Position numbers and translations under genes: made by a program. Under the pieces are notes generated by a model that was given only the letters and a program-made list of their open reading frames with translations, was not told the DNA's origin and did not search any database. From assembly GCF_014332515.1 (NCBI RefSeq), contig NZ_VFSD01000019.1, positions 62,001 to 126,000 on the forward strand: DNA of 64,000 bases, given 5' to 3'. Shown here piece after piece: positions 8,312-17,777 of the stretch; position 1 is the stretch's first letter; every line of letters starts with the position of its first letter. Source of the DNA: Pontibacter beigongshangensis (GTDB lineage Bacteria; Bacteroidota; Bacteroidia; Cytophagales; Hymenobacteraceae).

Positions 8312-9567
8312 ACAGCAAACTGATCTTCGGGATTGCGAAGTCGCTGCTGCTGGCCAGGTGGCGGCAAACGCTGGTAGCAGCCGTGGGCGTTACTTTCAGC
8401 ATCGCCATGTTCATAACCCTGCTCAGCTTTATGAACGGGCTCAACGACCTGCTCGATGGCCTTATCCTGAACCGGACACCGCATGTGCGCCTCTACAACG
8501 AAATTAAACCCACCCTCGATCAGCCGGTAAATGTATCGGCAGAGTTCAACGATTCCTATAATTTTATTCAGTCGGTAAAGTCGGGCATTTCACGGCAGGA
8601 GATCTACAACAGCGGCCCTATTATGGAGGCTGTAAAGGCCGATGCACGTGTGTTAGGCGCCGCTCCAAAACTTACGGCGCAGGTGTTCTTTAACGAAGGC
8701 ACCATCGACATAACAGGCGTTATAAATGGCGTAGATGTGGAGGAGGAGAACAGGCTGTTCAACTTTCAGGATTATGTAACTGCTGGCACCGCCCTGGATG
8801 CCAAAAACGTGGCCAACAGCATTATTCTGGGCAAAGGCCTGGCCGACATACTGGTGGCTGACATCGGGGATGTGGTGCAGGTAACCACGGTGCAGGGCGA
8901 GCGTTTTCCGCTCAAGGTAGTCGGGTATTTTCAGTCAGGAATACAGGAGATAGACAAAGTGCAGAGCTATGCCTCTATCGGCACCACGCAAAAGCTGCTC
9001 GGCAAGCCCAACAACTACATAACCGATATTCAGGTAAAGCTCCACGACCTGGCCATGGCTCCTGCCGTTGCCAAAGAATTCAGGCAGGTTTTTAACGTAG
9101 ATGCCGAAGATATCCAAACGGCCAACTCTCAGTTCGAGACGGGCAGCAGTGTCCGGTCGCTTATTTCTTATTCCGTTGGCATTACGTTGCTTATTGTGGC
9201 AGGCTTTGGTATTTTCAATATCCTGAACATGATGATCTATGAGAAAATGGACTCGATTGCCATATTAAAAGCGACGGGTTTCTCGGGGAGAGATGTGAAC
9301 CGTGTGTTCCTGGTAATTGCGTTGAGCATCGGTTTTTTCGGGGGTATGGTGGGCCTGCTGGCCGGCTTCGGCTTTTCGGTCATCATCGACAATATTCCCT
9401 TCAACACGGCGGCACTGCCCACCATCACCACGTACCCGGTCAACTACAGTCTGGTATTTTATGTTATCGGGGGCATTTTCTCGCTTATCACCACGTACCT
9501 GGCAGGGTTTTTCCCGGCGCGCAAAGCCAGCAAGGTAGATCCGGTAGAAATAATCAGAGGCAAGTAA
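8308..9567 (+). CDS. ABC transporter permease, FtsX/MacB type
   Basis: The 419-residue permease has the MacB/LolC/FtsX architecture: one transmembrane helix near residues 21-42, a large extracytoplasmic MacB-core-like domain (about 45-275), then three C-terminal helices (around 288-312, 335-358 and 382-402) with the conserved segment AILKATGFSGRDV and a final ARKASKVDPVEIIRGK. It would couple to the ATPase encoded one base downstream and to the adaptor upstream. The family uses ATP hydrolysis to drive periplasmic conformational change and export of peptides, lipoproteins or antibiotics; which applies here is not visible. Confidence 0.9.
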   Translation: MNSKLIFGIAKSLLLARWRQTLVAAVGVTFSIAMFITLLSFMNGLNDLLDGLILNRTPHVRLYNEIKPTLDQPVNVSAEFNDSYNFIQSVKSGISRQEIYNSGPIMEAVKADARVLGAAPKLTAQVFFNEGTIDITGVINGVDVEEENRLFNFQDYVTAGTALDAKNVANSIILGKGLADILVADIGDVVQVTTVQGERFPLKVVGYFQSGIQEIDKVQSYASIGTTQKLLGKPNNYITDIQVKLHDLAMAPAVAKEFRQVFNVDAEDIQTANSQFETGSSVRSLISYSVGITLLIVAGFGIFNILNMMIYEKMDSIAILKATGFSGRDVNRVFLVIALSIGFFGGMVGLLAGFGFSVIIDNIPFNTAALPTITTYPVNYSLVFYVIGGIFSLITTYLAGFFPARKASKVDPVEIIRGK

Positions 9568-9568
9568 T

Positions 9569-10249
9569 ATGGGCGACATTATTCTGGAGGCCAGGCATAT
9601 CCACAAGCAGTTCCACGACCCGGTTACCGTGCAGGTGCTCACAGATATAACTTTTTCTATCAGCAAAGGGGAGTTTGTGTCGGTTATCGGCAAGTCTGGC
9701 TGCGGCAAGTCCACGCTGCTTTACATTCTCTCCACCATGGACACCGATTACGAAGGGGAACTGCTGATAGACCAGGAGCCGATGACCCAAAAAACAGATG
9801 CCGAACTGGCCCGCATCCGGAACGCCAAAATAGGGTTCGTGTTTCAGTTCCACTACTTGCTCAACGAGTTTACGGTGCTCCGAAACGTAATGCTGCCCGG
9901 CCTGAAGCTGAACCAGCACAGCGAGCAGGAGGTGGAGCACCGGGCTATGGAGCGGCTGAAAATGCTGGGCATCGACCACCTGGCCCAGAAGATGGCCTAC
10001 AGGATATCGGGTGGAGAGAAGCAGCGGGTAGCCATTGCTCGCGCCCTCATCAACGATCCCCACATTATCATGGGCGACGAACCCACCGGCAACCTCGACA
10101 ACCGCAACAGCGACATGGTGTTCGATATTTTTAAGCAACTGGCCGAGGAGCATAACCAGACCCTGCTCATTGTTACCCACGACCAGAGCTTTGCCCAAAA
10201 TACCGGGCGCATTATAGAAATGGAAGATGGCAGAATTGTCAGGCAATAA
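9569..10249 (+). CDS. ABC transporter ATP-binding protein, MacB/LolD type
   Basis: The 226-residue ATPase is complete: Walker A GKSGCGKST (41-49), Q-loop region FVFQFHYLL, signature ISGGEKQR (146-153), Walker B IIMGDE (166-171), D-loop NLD and switch histidine in VTHD. The family specialises in mechanotransmission to FtsX-type permeases. It begins one base after the permease stop and is the last gene of the efflux operon. Confidence 0.93.
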   Translation: MGDIILEARHIHKQFHDPVTVQVLTDITFSISKGEFVSVIGKSGCGKSTLLYILSTMDTDYEGELLIDQEPMTQKTDAELARIRNAKIGFVFQFHYLLNEFTVLRNVMLPGLKLNQHSEQEVEHRAMERLKMLGIDHLAQKMAYRISGGEKQRVAIARALINDPHIIMGDEPTGNLDNRNSDMVFDIFKQLAEEHNQTLLIVTHDQSFAQNTGRIIEMEDGRIVRQ

Positions 10250-10318
10250 GGCGCCATTTCCAGGCTGTTGTTTGGGCCGTTAAAGGCCCTTAGGGTTGGA
10301 GCTGGGGTTTTTGGCTGC

Positions 10319-10690
10319 TTACCTGTGCAGCAGTTTAGCAACACTCCTTACCGTCAGCACGGCGAACAGCCCACTCAGCGCTACGATTTTAACGACGGTT
10401 TGCGGGTCGCGGATGGTGCGGAACCGGGTATTGCCTTCCTTTATCTCGATATAGCCCACTGGCATAATGCCCAAGCCGCCTCCGCCTCCTGATCCTTCTT
10501 CTCCGGCTTTAGTGCCAGCGCCACCGCCAAAGCCATAGGCCATTTTCGACACCGGTATAACCGTTACACCAGCCCGCTCCACAGCTTCTCCAAAAATATT
10601 TGCTGATTTAGCAGAAACGCCGAGTTTTTCGGCCAGCCGTTCTACAAAAGTGCTGGAAGCAGAGCTTCCTTGGGAAGGGTTATTTTCCAT
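10319..10690 (-). CDS. GerW (YtfJ)-family protein
   Basis: A 123-residue protein of the GerW/YtfJ sporulation-protein family. The N-terminal half has the family pattern (VFGEAVERAGVTVIPVSKM-like, then a Gly-rich loop GFGGGAG and GSGGGGG) followed by IMPVGYIEI and a hydrophobic C-terminal helix. In Bacillus YtfJ is linked to spore germination, but family members occur widely in non-sporulating bacteria, where their role is unknown; Bacteroidetes do not sporulate. It is convergent with the efflux operon. Confidence 0.85.
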   Translation of the reverse strand: MENNPSQGSSASSTFVERLAEKLGVSAKSANIFGEAVERAGVTVIPVSKMAYGFGGGAGTKAGEEGSGGGGGLGIMPVGYIEIKEGNTRFRTIRDPQTVVKIVALSGLFAVLTVRSVAKLLHR

Positions 10691-10937
10691 GATCGTTTAT
10701 GTTTAGGAAGTGAAAATAGTCTTGTTAGGAGAATTGCACGAATTTACAACTTCTGGCTGTGTTATCCCGCAAACCCGCAGTTATGTGGCTACAGCCTCAA
10801 ACCTTACCGGGCTTTTACTTTAACTAGCGATTACTGCTTTAGGTTTTCTGCAGAAAAACGTATCAGCTTTTGACTATTGCCCCTCCTCATTGATTTATTG
10901 AAAGGTTTAACGCTTGTAAAGCTTCCAAAAGGCGTGC

Positions 10938-10985
10938 TTGCCATAATTTCTAATTTTGATTTCTAATTTTTATTTTGGTGAAACA
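10938..10985 (+). repeat. Dispersed repeat B, copy 1
   Basis: AT-rich element: CTTGCCATAATTTCTAATTT, then TGATTTCTAATTTTTATTTT, ending GGTGAAAC. Similar sequences lie at 21923, 25603 and, inverted, at 49733 and 63029. Confidence 0.6.
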
Positions 10986-11041
10986 CTACATAAAGTCCTT
11001 CGTCTGGACGAGCTAAAGCAAATTTTAAGGTGCGGAAGCCT

Positions 11042-11096
11042 GATTATGCTAATAAAAAATGCCCTCATCAGGTATTTCTCTTTTCTGCTGCTGCGC
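11042..11096 (+). repeat. Dispersed repeat A, copy 4 (degenerate core)
   Basis: Head GATTATGCTAATAAAAAATG is intact; the core has diverged to CCCTCATCAGG; the tail TCTGCTGCTGCGC is intact. Confidence 0.7.
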
Positions 11097-11213
11097 AACA
11101 ACAGGTATTACGAAGCTCGTGCTATTAAATTTATTGGAATGTTCTTACCGGCTTCTTTAATTCAAGGTATTTTGTGAAGATATTTGCGCGCTTCACTTTA
11201 CTAACCAGAACAT

Positions 11214-11993
11214 ATGTATCCAAGCACATGCAGGTCTGCCGCCCGGCTTCAAAAACCGACTTTGTGGCTAGCGTTAACTTTTATGCTGGCCCTGCTCACT
11301 TCGCTGCAGTCGGCCGCGCAGGTAAATTACAAAGGCGGCTCTAATGTGCAGCTCCTGTATGGCCGCCACCTGCAGCACTCCGGGCAATTGGCCACCATTA
11401 CCTTGGAGCACTTCGGCGATTACGGTGCATGGGAACATTTCGGATTTACCGACTTATTCAACAACGCGACGCTGGCCGGGCCGGATCTATACCTGGAGTG
11501 GTACCCCAAACTGAGCCTGAGCCGTATTACCGGCAGCGACCTTAGCTTTGGGCCGCTCAGCGATGTGCTGCTCGGAGGAGGTGTAAACGTACTGTTTGGC
11601 GGAACCGAAGATTTTTTCGCCTCGGTGGTAGGTCCCTCGTTTAAATTCAGGATTCCCGGCTCCGGTTTGCTGCAACTCGAAACCTATTACTACAAGCAGA
11701 ATGGTGCGGCGTACAAAGGCACTTACCAGATAACACCCAGCTGGGACATTCCGCTGCCCCTTACCGAGAAGGTGAGGCTGCGCTTCAGGGGCTTTATGGA
11801 TTTTATCGGCGACCGGGGCCCCGGCAGTTCCCAATACCTGACACAGCCTCAGCTTTTTGTAGACATGGGAAGCCTGTGGGCTAAACCTGGCAAAGTATAC
11901 CTCGGCTCTGAGTGGCGCTACTGGAAAAATGTGGTAGGAATTGAAGGGCTGGATGAGTCTATCCTGCAGGCCAACATCCTGTTTAGTTTATAA
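11214..11993 (+). CDS. Tsx-like outer-membrane channel (DUF5020 type)
   Basis: A 259-residue outer-membrane protein. It has a signal peptide of about 36 residues ending SAAQ, then a barrel starting with the family signature TITLEHFGDYGAWEHFGFTD, which is characteristic of the nucleoside-channel Tsx-like group found in Bacteroidetes (DUF5020). Alternating strands run to the last residue (NILFSL), as expected for a C-terminal barrel strand. E. coli Tsx passes nucleosides; whether this homologue does is not shown. It stands alone. Confidence 0.83.
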   Translation: MYPSTCRSAARLQKPTLWLALTFMLALLTSLQSAAQVNYKGGSNVQLLYGRHLQHSGQLATITLEHFGDYGAWEHFGFTDLFNNATLAGPDLYLEWYPKLSLSRITGSDLSFGPLSDVLLGGGVNVLFGGTEDFFASVVGPSFKFRIPGSGLLQLETYYYKQNGAAYKGTYQITPSWDIPLPLTEKVRLRFRGFMDFIGDRGPGSSQYLTQPQLFVDMGSLWAKPGKVYLGSEWRYWKNVVGIEGLDESILQANILFSL

Positions 11994-12716
11994 ACAGGCA
12001 CTATAACCAGATAAGTGTCTTCGGAATAATACGGTTAAATTTTGAACGGCGTAAAGTGCTGCCAGAGAACACGAAGCCTGTGTCATACGCCTGCTTTCGT
12101 ATCAGCAGCCAGGCTATGGTGGTGTAAAAATCTTCAGGAAGGAAGATTATCATCTGGCAAAGAAAAACGGCTTTTTATAATGCCGGTAAGTTTGCCGGCA
12201 CCCAAAAAAGCCCCACCCGCTGTGCCGGAATATCCGAAGCAGCGGGTGGGGTAAGTAACTGTGGTTTAAAGCTGGCAGAGTCTGTAAAATCTGCTGCCAG
12301 GCCAGGAAAAATTCCAGATAATAATAAATCAAAATGATTATCCAGCGGCTTAAATACAACTTATGATGCCACTGATATCACTTGCTATGCTTATCTAAAT
12401 TAGTACTTTAAGCATCTTTATGTCGAACAGGTATTAATGCCAAAGTCTGGCTATTATCAAAATATTTATTTTTAATAACAGTGAATACCCTGATAAGTTG
12501 AATGAATAAATTGGTCGTTTCTTTCATGATTACTTTTTATGGTATAATTTAATTACGGCTTATTTCGAAAACAAACCGGGAATATTTAAAAAATGTTAGA
12601 AATTTTAAAAAATAACTAAAATTTAACTTTTATAATATCGGTGTTAAAACAACAAACAAATTTGATGCCATATTAATACAATTATAACAGGCCAGGCACC
12701 GAATTGTTTGCCCCCT
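11994..12716. other. Non-coding gap, AT-rich in its second half
   Basis: It holds one strong hairpin (12204-12251). From about 12360 to 12700 the DNA is very AT-rich, without a reading frame I can support. Confidence 0.5.
12204..12251 (-). terminator. Terminator reading leftward
   Basis: CCCCACCCGCTG (12211-12222) pairs exactly with CAGCGGGTGGGG (12240-12251). Read on the minus strand the stem is followed by CTTTTTTGGG. It could end the leftward transcript of the gene at 12717, although 460 bases lie between. Confidence 0.6.
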
Positions 12717-13055
12717 TTACTCAGGCAGTACAATATAGTGTTCTTCGTGGTTAAAAAAAAATGTTTTGTTTCGAACGGCCTCTACATCAGCGCGTAGGTT
12801 GTGGTACAGGTGCCGGATCAGGTAAGAATCCACACTTTGCTGGCTCAGGTACTGACAGAGGGCATCCAGCCTGGCCAGATAATCCTCGTCATTTTCTGTT
12901 GGCGGCAGCGTGATATCCAGAAATTTGTCGATGATGAGCAGGTTCTGGAAAATGGCCTGATGCCGGATAATAGTGGAGCGCAGACCGGCAACGATGATGT
13001 AATACTTTGATTTCATGCTCCCGTCGTCGGGAACATATTTTAGCTCTAATGACAT
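12717..13055 (-). CDS. Small hypothetical protein
   Basis: I do not recognise this 112-residue protein. It is soluble, with balanced composition, a beta-rich N-terminus (KYYIIVAGLRSTIIRHQ) and a helical middle (DEDYLARLDALCQYLSQQ), ending VLPE. There is no signal peptide or membrane segment. It is an isolated gene in a large AT-rich region; its composition and lack of a competing frame support it being real. Confidence 0.6.
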   Translation of the reverse strand: MSLELKYVPDDGSMKSKYYIIVAGLRSTIIRHQAIFQNLLIIDKFLDITLPPTENDEDYLARLDALCQYLSQQSVDSYLIRHLYHNLRADVEAVRNKTFFFNHEEHYIVLPE

Positions 13056-13441
13056 AATGGTGGTGTTGTATCAACCCAAAAACAAACCGATATACGCTAC
13101 GATATAAGTCGGATCAGAATTAATGTGTGAATACATCTTGCCTGCGTGCCTTGGCTAAAAGCGATAAGAAGGAGATATGCATAAAGATACCACACTACAA
13201 TGGTAATGACTAATGAAAGCCCTGATTATTTATCACCCCCTGCCTTTGCGGGCAGCTGCCGCTGTAGAGGTTAAAAATCCATCCGGCCTGTGTTAATAAA
13301 TAGCATCCCCTGTTGAAATACGCTGCTGGCGCAGGCGATCTGCTTCAGCTTTGCATTTTAAGATAAGGCACGTCCTTTAGAAAGGCTTAAGTGCCTTAGA
13401 CCATCCTTAGCAGTAAGGGGGCTGCAGTGGGTGTCTTACCG

Positions 13442-13491
13442 GATTATTCAAATCAAAATGCCCCTCCGGAGCTTATTGCTGCTGCTGCTCC
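13442..13491 (+). repeat. Dispersed repeat A, copy 5
   Basis: Head GATTATTCAAATCAAAATG, core CCCCTCCGGAGC, tail TTGCTGCTGCTGCTCC. It is the best example of the full consensus. Confidence 0.85.
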
Positions 13492-13547
13492 AAGTGCCTT
13501 CCAATGATCGGGTACGTTTTAGAAACAGAGAGCGAGGGAGCTTTGGA

Positions 13548-13590
13548 ATTATGCTAATTAAAAAGGCCCTCCAGAGCTCTCCTCCGCTCC
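13548..13590 (+). repeat. Dispersed repeat A, copy 6
   Basis: Head AATTATGCTAATTAAAAAG, core GCCCTCCAGAGC, tail CTCCTCCGCTCC; in tandem with copy 5. Confidence 0.8.
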
Positions 13591-13733
13591 ATCTATGCCA
13601 CAGATGTAACCGGGATACTCGTAGGATAGCATCACTTGAACACTCCAGCGCGTTGGCTGCCTTCCTGCAGGCGTAATAGAGCAGGGGCGGCGGCAGGTTT
13701 CAGCATCAGGCTTCGCCGGAGTCTTTGGTAGGC

Positions 13734-14540
13734 CTACATCTTCCAGGGCTTGTCTGCAGTATAGAAGTTCTTTAGTTGCATCATGCTATCCTGGTTCACC
13801 TTGATAATACCTCGTTTGGGCCTGTCGAGGTCTATGATGATAAAGACCACCAGGCAAATCAGAAAGGTCATCAGCAGAGCCGGGATAGAGCTTCTTTTTT
13901 TGCCCAGGCCACTGGCATAGCCCACCAGTGCCCCAGACATGATAAACACGATGAAGAGCAGAAACAGGATTACCTCCGGTACATGCAGCATAAGCAGCGC
14001 GTTGCTTTCTCCCTGTGCATCGATCATGCTGTTGAGTGCCTCGATATAATACCCGGTCGTAACCTGCCTCGGGTCGATTCGTGCTGCGCGTACGGCATTT
14101 ATCCAAATGTCGCTTTGCAGTTTTCGGGTCTCCTCGTTCAGGAGTTCCTGTTCGCTTACCCTGGCATAGGCTGTCTTGCTCACGGCAATGCGAAGGTTGA
14201 CGTACTGCTGAAGTTGTGAGTAAGTGAGGCTGTCGTAAGGGTGCGGGAGCAGCTTTGTTCTGAGCAGAACGGTTCCGATGGCACTGGCCTCTTTTATAAC
14301 GGCCTGGCTTCTGTTGTTATACCGCTGCAGCGCCATGTTAAACGTAAAGCCAAGGATCAGGGCCAGCAAACCCAGAGTTCCTGCCTGAATGGTATTGGTG
14401 TGCGCTTTAACATCAACATCGGTTCTGACCTGGAAGTAGTGGCCCAGCCGGTATCCTGCCTCGTTGGCGAGCAGGATCAGCCCAAAGAGCGCAGCCACAA
14501 TTATAATACTGTTCTGGTCGTACAAAATTTCCTTCTCCAT
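13734..14540 (-). CDS. DUF4239 (bestrophin-like) membrane protein
   Basis: A 268-residue integral membrane protein of the DUF4239/bestrophin-like family. There are two N-terminal helices (about 11-28 and 50-68, with the conserved GLLALILGFTFNMAL), a cytoplasmic helical domain with conserved basic and aromatic positions, and two C-terminal helices (about 184-204 and 218-236). The family resembles eukaryotic bestrophin anion channels distantly; function in bacteria is not established. The ATG is at 14540. It is a single gene, with repeat A on both sides of it. Confidence 0.85.
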   Translation of the reverse strand: MEKEILYDQNSIIIVAALFGLILLANEAGYRLGHYFQVRTDVDVKAHTNTIQAGTLGLLALILGFTFNMALQRYNNRSQAVIKEASAIGTVLLRTKLLPHPYDSLTYSQLQQYVNLRIAVSKTAYARVSEQELLNEETRKLQSDIWINAVRAARIDPRQVTTGYYIEALNSMIDAQGESNALLMLHVPEVILFLLFIVFIMSGALVGYASGLGKKRSSIPALLMTFLICLVVFIIIDLDRPKRGIIKVNQDSMMQLKNFYTADKPWKM

Positions 14541-15167
14541 TTTTTACCAAATTAGTAGGATATAAGCAGTCAGAGCTCCACTAGTTGCAGCTAAAGTGTA
14601 TACGCGCCACCCTAGATTCGAGTAGGTATAGATAGGAAAACTCATCGCCACCCCTCTGCCAGATTATTCAAATCAAAATGCCCCTCCGGAGCCTCTGCTG
14701 CCGGGTCTAAAAGGGCTGCTGCGGAAAAATAAGGAACTAGCTTTAAGGGAGAACGTCTTCAGGTGGCAGGCTGCACGGGATTTTTTTAGAAAAGGAATAT
14801 TTTTTCCTACATGATGGAAGATATTATAGACTGCGTCTCAACCTTTCGGCATCAGCAATGGCATCACCCTGAGAAAAACGACACACGTATCACGTAGCAC
14901 GACATTCTATTTGTTGTATAAAAGGTCGATCAAATTCCGATAAGTTGAGTCGTTGTCTATAATTAGCGGAATTATGGGACAATTGGTAGGAAACCGCCTT
15001 TAAGAGCAAAGGAATAGCAGCGGGGAAGCCAGCCTTTAAAGGCCTGGAAATTCATAGTGGGCAGGCATTAAAAAAATAAATAGTAATTTCATGATCGCTG
15101 GATTATGAGAGGTTGCATCGTGCGTTCAATTCTCAGCCAGCGCTCATCTCTTTGACTTAAACGAAAG
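14541..15167. other. Divergent non-coding gap
   Basis: This gap separates the leftward DUF4239 gene from the rightward ABC exporter. It holds repeat A copy 7 and nothing else I can support. Confidence 0.5.
14662..14704 (+). repeat. Dispersed repeat A, copy 7
   Basis: Head GATTATTCAAATCAAAATG, core CCCCTCCGGAGC, tail CTCTGCTGCCGGG. The head and core are identical to copy 5. Confidence 0.85.
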
Positions 15168-16916
15168 ATGTCAAACTCAAAAAAACTCCGGAACGTAACC
15201 ATTGGCCATGTGTTTAAAACCATTATCTGGCCCCGGAAAAAGTACCTGGCCATCGGGCTGGTGCTGATCATCATCAGCCGACTGGCTGGTTTGATTTTGC
15301 CAGGCGCCAGCAAATACCTGATTGATGATGTGATACCGAATGCCGACAAGACCATGCTCAAATGGCTGATCCTGGCAGTGGGAGCAGCCATAGTGGTGCA
15401 GTCTGTCACTTCCTTTGCCCTGACCCAGATCCTGAGCGTGGAGGCGCAGCATCTTATTGCGCAGCTGCGGGCCAAGGTGCAGCGGCACATTATTCAGTTG
15501 CCCATCCGCTTCTTCGACAATACCAAAACAGGCGAACTCGTTTCCCGGATCATGACGGACGTGGAAGGGGTGCGGAACCTGGTCGGCACCGGCTTTGCCC
15601 AGATGGTCGGCGGCGTGCTGACCTCGCTCATCTGCCTGGTGCTGCTCGTCTACATCAGTCCGCTAATGACCTTGTATGCTTTGGTGCCGGTGGCCATTTT
15701 TGGCGTCATTTCCTTAAAGGCTTTCGGCAAGATAAGGCCGATCTTCAGGGAGCGCGGTGTGATAAATGCCGAGGTGACAGGCCGCCTCACAGAGACCCTG
15801 GGTGGCGTACGCGTGATAAAAGGGTTCAATGCGGAGGTGCAGGAAATCAGAAGTTTCGAGGATGGCGTAAACCGGCTTTTCCTGAACGTGAAGAAAAGCC
15901 TGATCACGACCAGCTTTGTAACCAGTTCGGCTACACTCCTGCTTGGCTTTGCCTCGCTGGGCATTATGGGCATAGGTGGTTACCAGATTATGAACGGCGA
16001 CCTTACCTTTGGCGATTTCCTTGCCTTTACGCTGTATCTGGGTTTTATGATTGCGCCAATCCTGCAGATGAGCAACATCGGGAGCCAGCTGACAGAGGCC
16101 TTTGCCGGCCTGGATCGGACCGAAGAAATACTGAATATGCCCCTGGAAGACGATGGCGGGCACAGAACCCTAACCCCCGGCTACATACAGGGCGATGTGG
16201 TGTTTGATAATGTTTCGTTTGCATACGAGCCCGGAAAAGAAGTGGTGAAAAATATCAGTTTCAGGGCACCAGCCGGCTCTGTTACCGCCCTGGTAGGAAC
16301 ATCGGGTTCCGGCAAGACCACCATTGCTGGCCTGGTGGCCTCTTTCCTGAACCCCGAAAGTGGCACCATAACCGTAGATGGCCACGATCTGCAGAAAATT
16401 AGTTTACAAAGCTACAGAAGCCAGCTGGGCGTGGTCCTGCAGGACGACTTCCTGTTTGAAGGCACTATCCGCGACAATATACGCTTCCCGCGCCCCGATG
16501 CCACAGAAGAGCAGCTGCTCCAGGCGGTGAGCGCGGCCCATGTACATGAGTTTACCGATCGTTTTGCAGAAGGCCTGGATACCCTGATCGGGGAGCGGGG
16601 CGTGAAGCTGTCGGGTGGCCAGCGGCAGCGCATTGCCATTGCCAGGGCCATCCTGGCCGACCCGCGCATCCTGATCCTGGACGAAGCCACCTCCAACCTC
16701 GACACCGAAAGTGAGAGCCTGATCCAGGCCAGCCTGAAAGCCCTGATGCAGGGTCGCACCACCTTCGTGATCGCCCACCGCCTGAGCACCATCCGCCAGG
16801 CCGACCAGATTCTGGTGATAGAGCAGGGCCATATTGCCGAGCAGGGCAGGCACGAGGAACTGCTGGAGAAGGAGGGCAGGTATTACCAACTGTATACTTA
16901 TCAGGCAAGAATTTAG
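15168..16916 (+). CDS. MsbA-like ABC exporter (fused membrane and ATPase domains)
   Basis: A 582-residue half-transporter that would work as a homodimer in the inner membrane. Six transmembrane helices (about 28-46, 66-86, 145-163, 167-185, 250-272, 284-300) precede a nucleotide-binding domain with Walker A GTSGSGKTT (377-385), Q-loop VVLQDDFLF, signature LSGGQ (481-485), Walker B ILILDE (501-506) and H-loop AHRLS. Family members flip lipid A precursors, other lipids or drugs. It is a single gene with no substrate clue nearby, so I give no symbol. Confidence 0.93.
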   Translation: MSNSKKLRNVTIGHVFKTIIWPRKKYLAIGLVLIIISRLAGLILPGASKYLIDDVIPNADKTMLKWLILAVGAAIVVQSVTSFALTQILSVEAQHLIAQLRAKVQRHIIQLPIRFFDNTKTGELVSRIMTDVEGVRNLVGTGFAQMVGGVLTSLICLVLLVYISPLMTLYALVPVAIFGVISLKAFGKIRPIFRERGVINAEVTGRLTETLGGVRVIKGFNAEVQEIRSFEDGVNRLFLNVKKSLITTSFVTSSATLLLGFASLGIMGIGGYQIMNGDLTFGDFLAFTLYLGFMIAPILQMSNIGSQLTEAFAGLDRTEEILNMPLEDDGGHRTLTPGYIQGDVVFDNVSFAYEPGKEVVKNISFRAPAGSVTALVGTSGSGKTTIAGLVASFLNPESGTITVDGHDLQKISLQSYRSQLGVVLQDDFLFEGTIRDNIRFPRPDATEEQLLQAVSAAHVHEFTDRFAEGLDTLIGERGVKLSGGQRQRIAIARAILADPRILILDEATSNLDTESESLIQASLKALMQGRTTFVIAHRLSTIRQADQILVIEQGHIAEQGRHEELLEKEGRYYQLYTYQARI

Positions 16917-17047
16917 TGCCTGAAGATTTCCTGCCTCTTAATTGTTGAAAGCCTCTGCTGCTACAACTTTTGGCGAAATATTCAGCGGATTAACAGGTGA
17001 ATTTTATAAATATTTTCCTAAATATGTGCTGGCCAATTAATTCGTGC

Positions 17048-17572
17048 ATGAAAATACTTCTACCCTTGTTAGGCTCGCTTTTGCTGACTTTACCAGCAGT
17101 GGGGCAAAAGATTTCTTTTAACGAATTGTTGAAATTACGGGAGGTCCGAGAGCCTAAAGCGTTGCACCGGAGATTAACCATGAAAGGTTACAAAATGGTA
17201 TCTGATACGGCCCCGACGGAAGGAAAATCTGGTATTGCCGCCTGGGGTTATAAACCGAAGGGTACAGAAGCTGTGGCCTGGGTGTGGTTTTATTATGGCA
17301 TTGCCAATGGCAGGTACAACGTTATCAGCTATCAGCCAGACTGCAACTGTTCGATAAGCTACTTCGAGAAAAAAATGAAGCGTTTGAATATGAGGGTGCT
17401 GGAGGAAGAACAGGTAATTGAGGAAAAGGATAAGACTTATTCTCTGACAAGTTACGTGGGGTACCGGCACGTAATCCGTGTTCTAAAACAGCAACAGCCT
17501 CATGATTTTTTCACCATTGAAGTTTATGACAAAGACTTTTACAAAGGATTGAAAGAACAAGGAATTCTATGA
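17048..17572 (+). CDS. Secreted hypothetical protein
   Basis: About 174 residues. The ATG at 17048 starts a classical signal peptide (LLGSLLLTLPAVGQ, cleavage after about residue 20); the frame is open 17 codons further upstream. The mature protein starts with a short helix (SFNELLKLREV), then beta-rich sequence with a Cys pair (PDCNCSIS) and a basic C-terminus. It resembles small periplasmic proteins of Bacteroidetes, but I cannot name a family. Confidence 0.72.
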   Translation: MKILLPLLGSLLLTLPAVGQKISFNELLKLREVREPKALHRRLTMKGYKMVSDTAPTEGKSGIAAWGYKPKGTEAVAWVWFYYGIANGRYNVISYQPDCNCSISYFEKKMKRLNMRVLEEEQVIEEKDKTYSLTSYVGYRHVIRVLKQQQPHDFFTIEVYDKDFYKGLKEQGIL

Positions 17573-17777
17573 TTTAGTACTACTTAACACTTGGTTTTGA
17601 GCCTTTCATCCGTACTGCTGTTTTCTGCAGAGACTCTGTGCGGGTATAGAGCAGAAGTTTCAGACGCCAGTCAGCGAGAGAGGTGGTTCCTGAAATCATC
17701 CATACCGGCATAACTCCTTTATAACTGCAGGGCCCGGCTTACGTTAGCTAGAAAATCATTTAAAGCAATCGCGCGCC

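Larger units (their letters stand above)
10691..11213. other. Non-coding gap with both repeat families
   Basis: It holds one copy of repeat B (10938-10985) and, about 55 bases on, one degenerate copy of repeat A (11042-11096). A short frame that spans both repeats is rejected as a gene. Confidence 0.6.
13056..13733. other. Non-coding gap with two tandem copies of repeat A
   Basis: The two copies (13442 and 13548) are 106 bases apart in the same orientation. A frame of 81 codons that spans them is a by-product of the repeats. Confidence 0.6.

Noticed and set aside
13442..13590. CRISPR array
   Set aside because: Two repeat copies about 100 bases apart are not identical, not evenly spaced elsewhere, and lie in both orientations genome-wide in the window; there are no cas genes.
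13431..13676. 81-codon frame with Leu-rich stretch
   Set aside because: The LLLLLLQ part is the translation of the CTG tail of repeat A; the frame exists because of the repeats.
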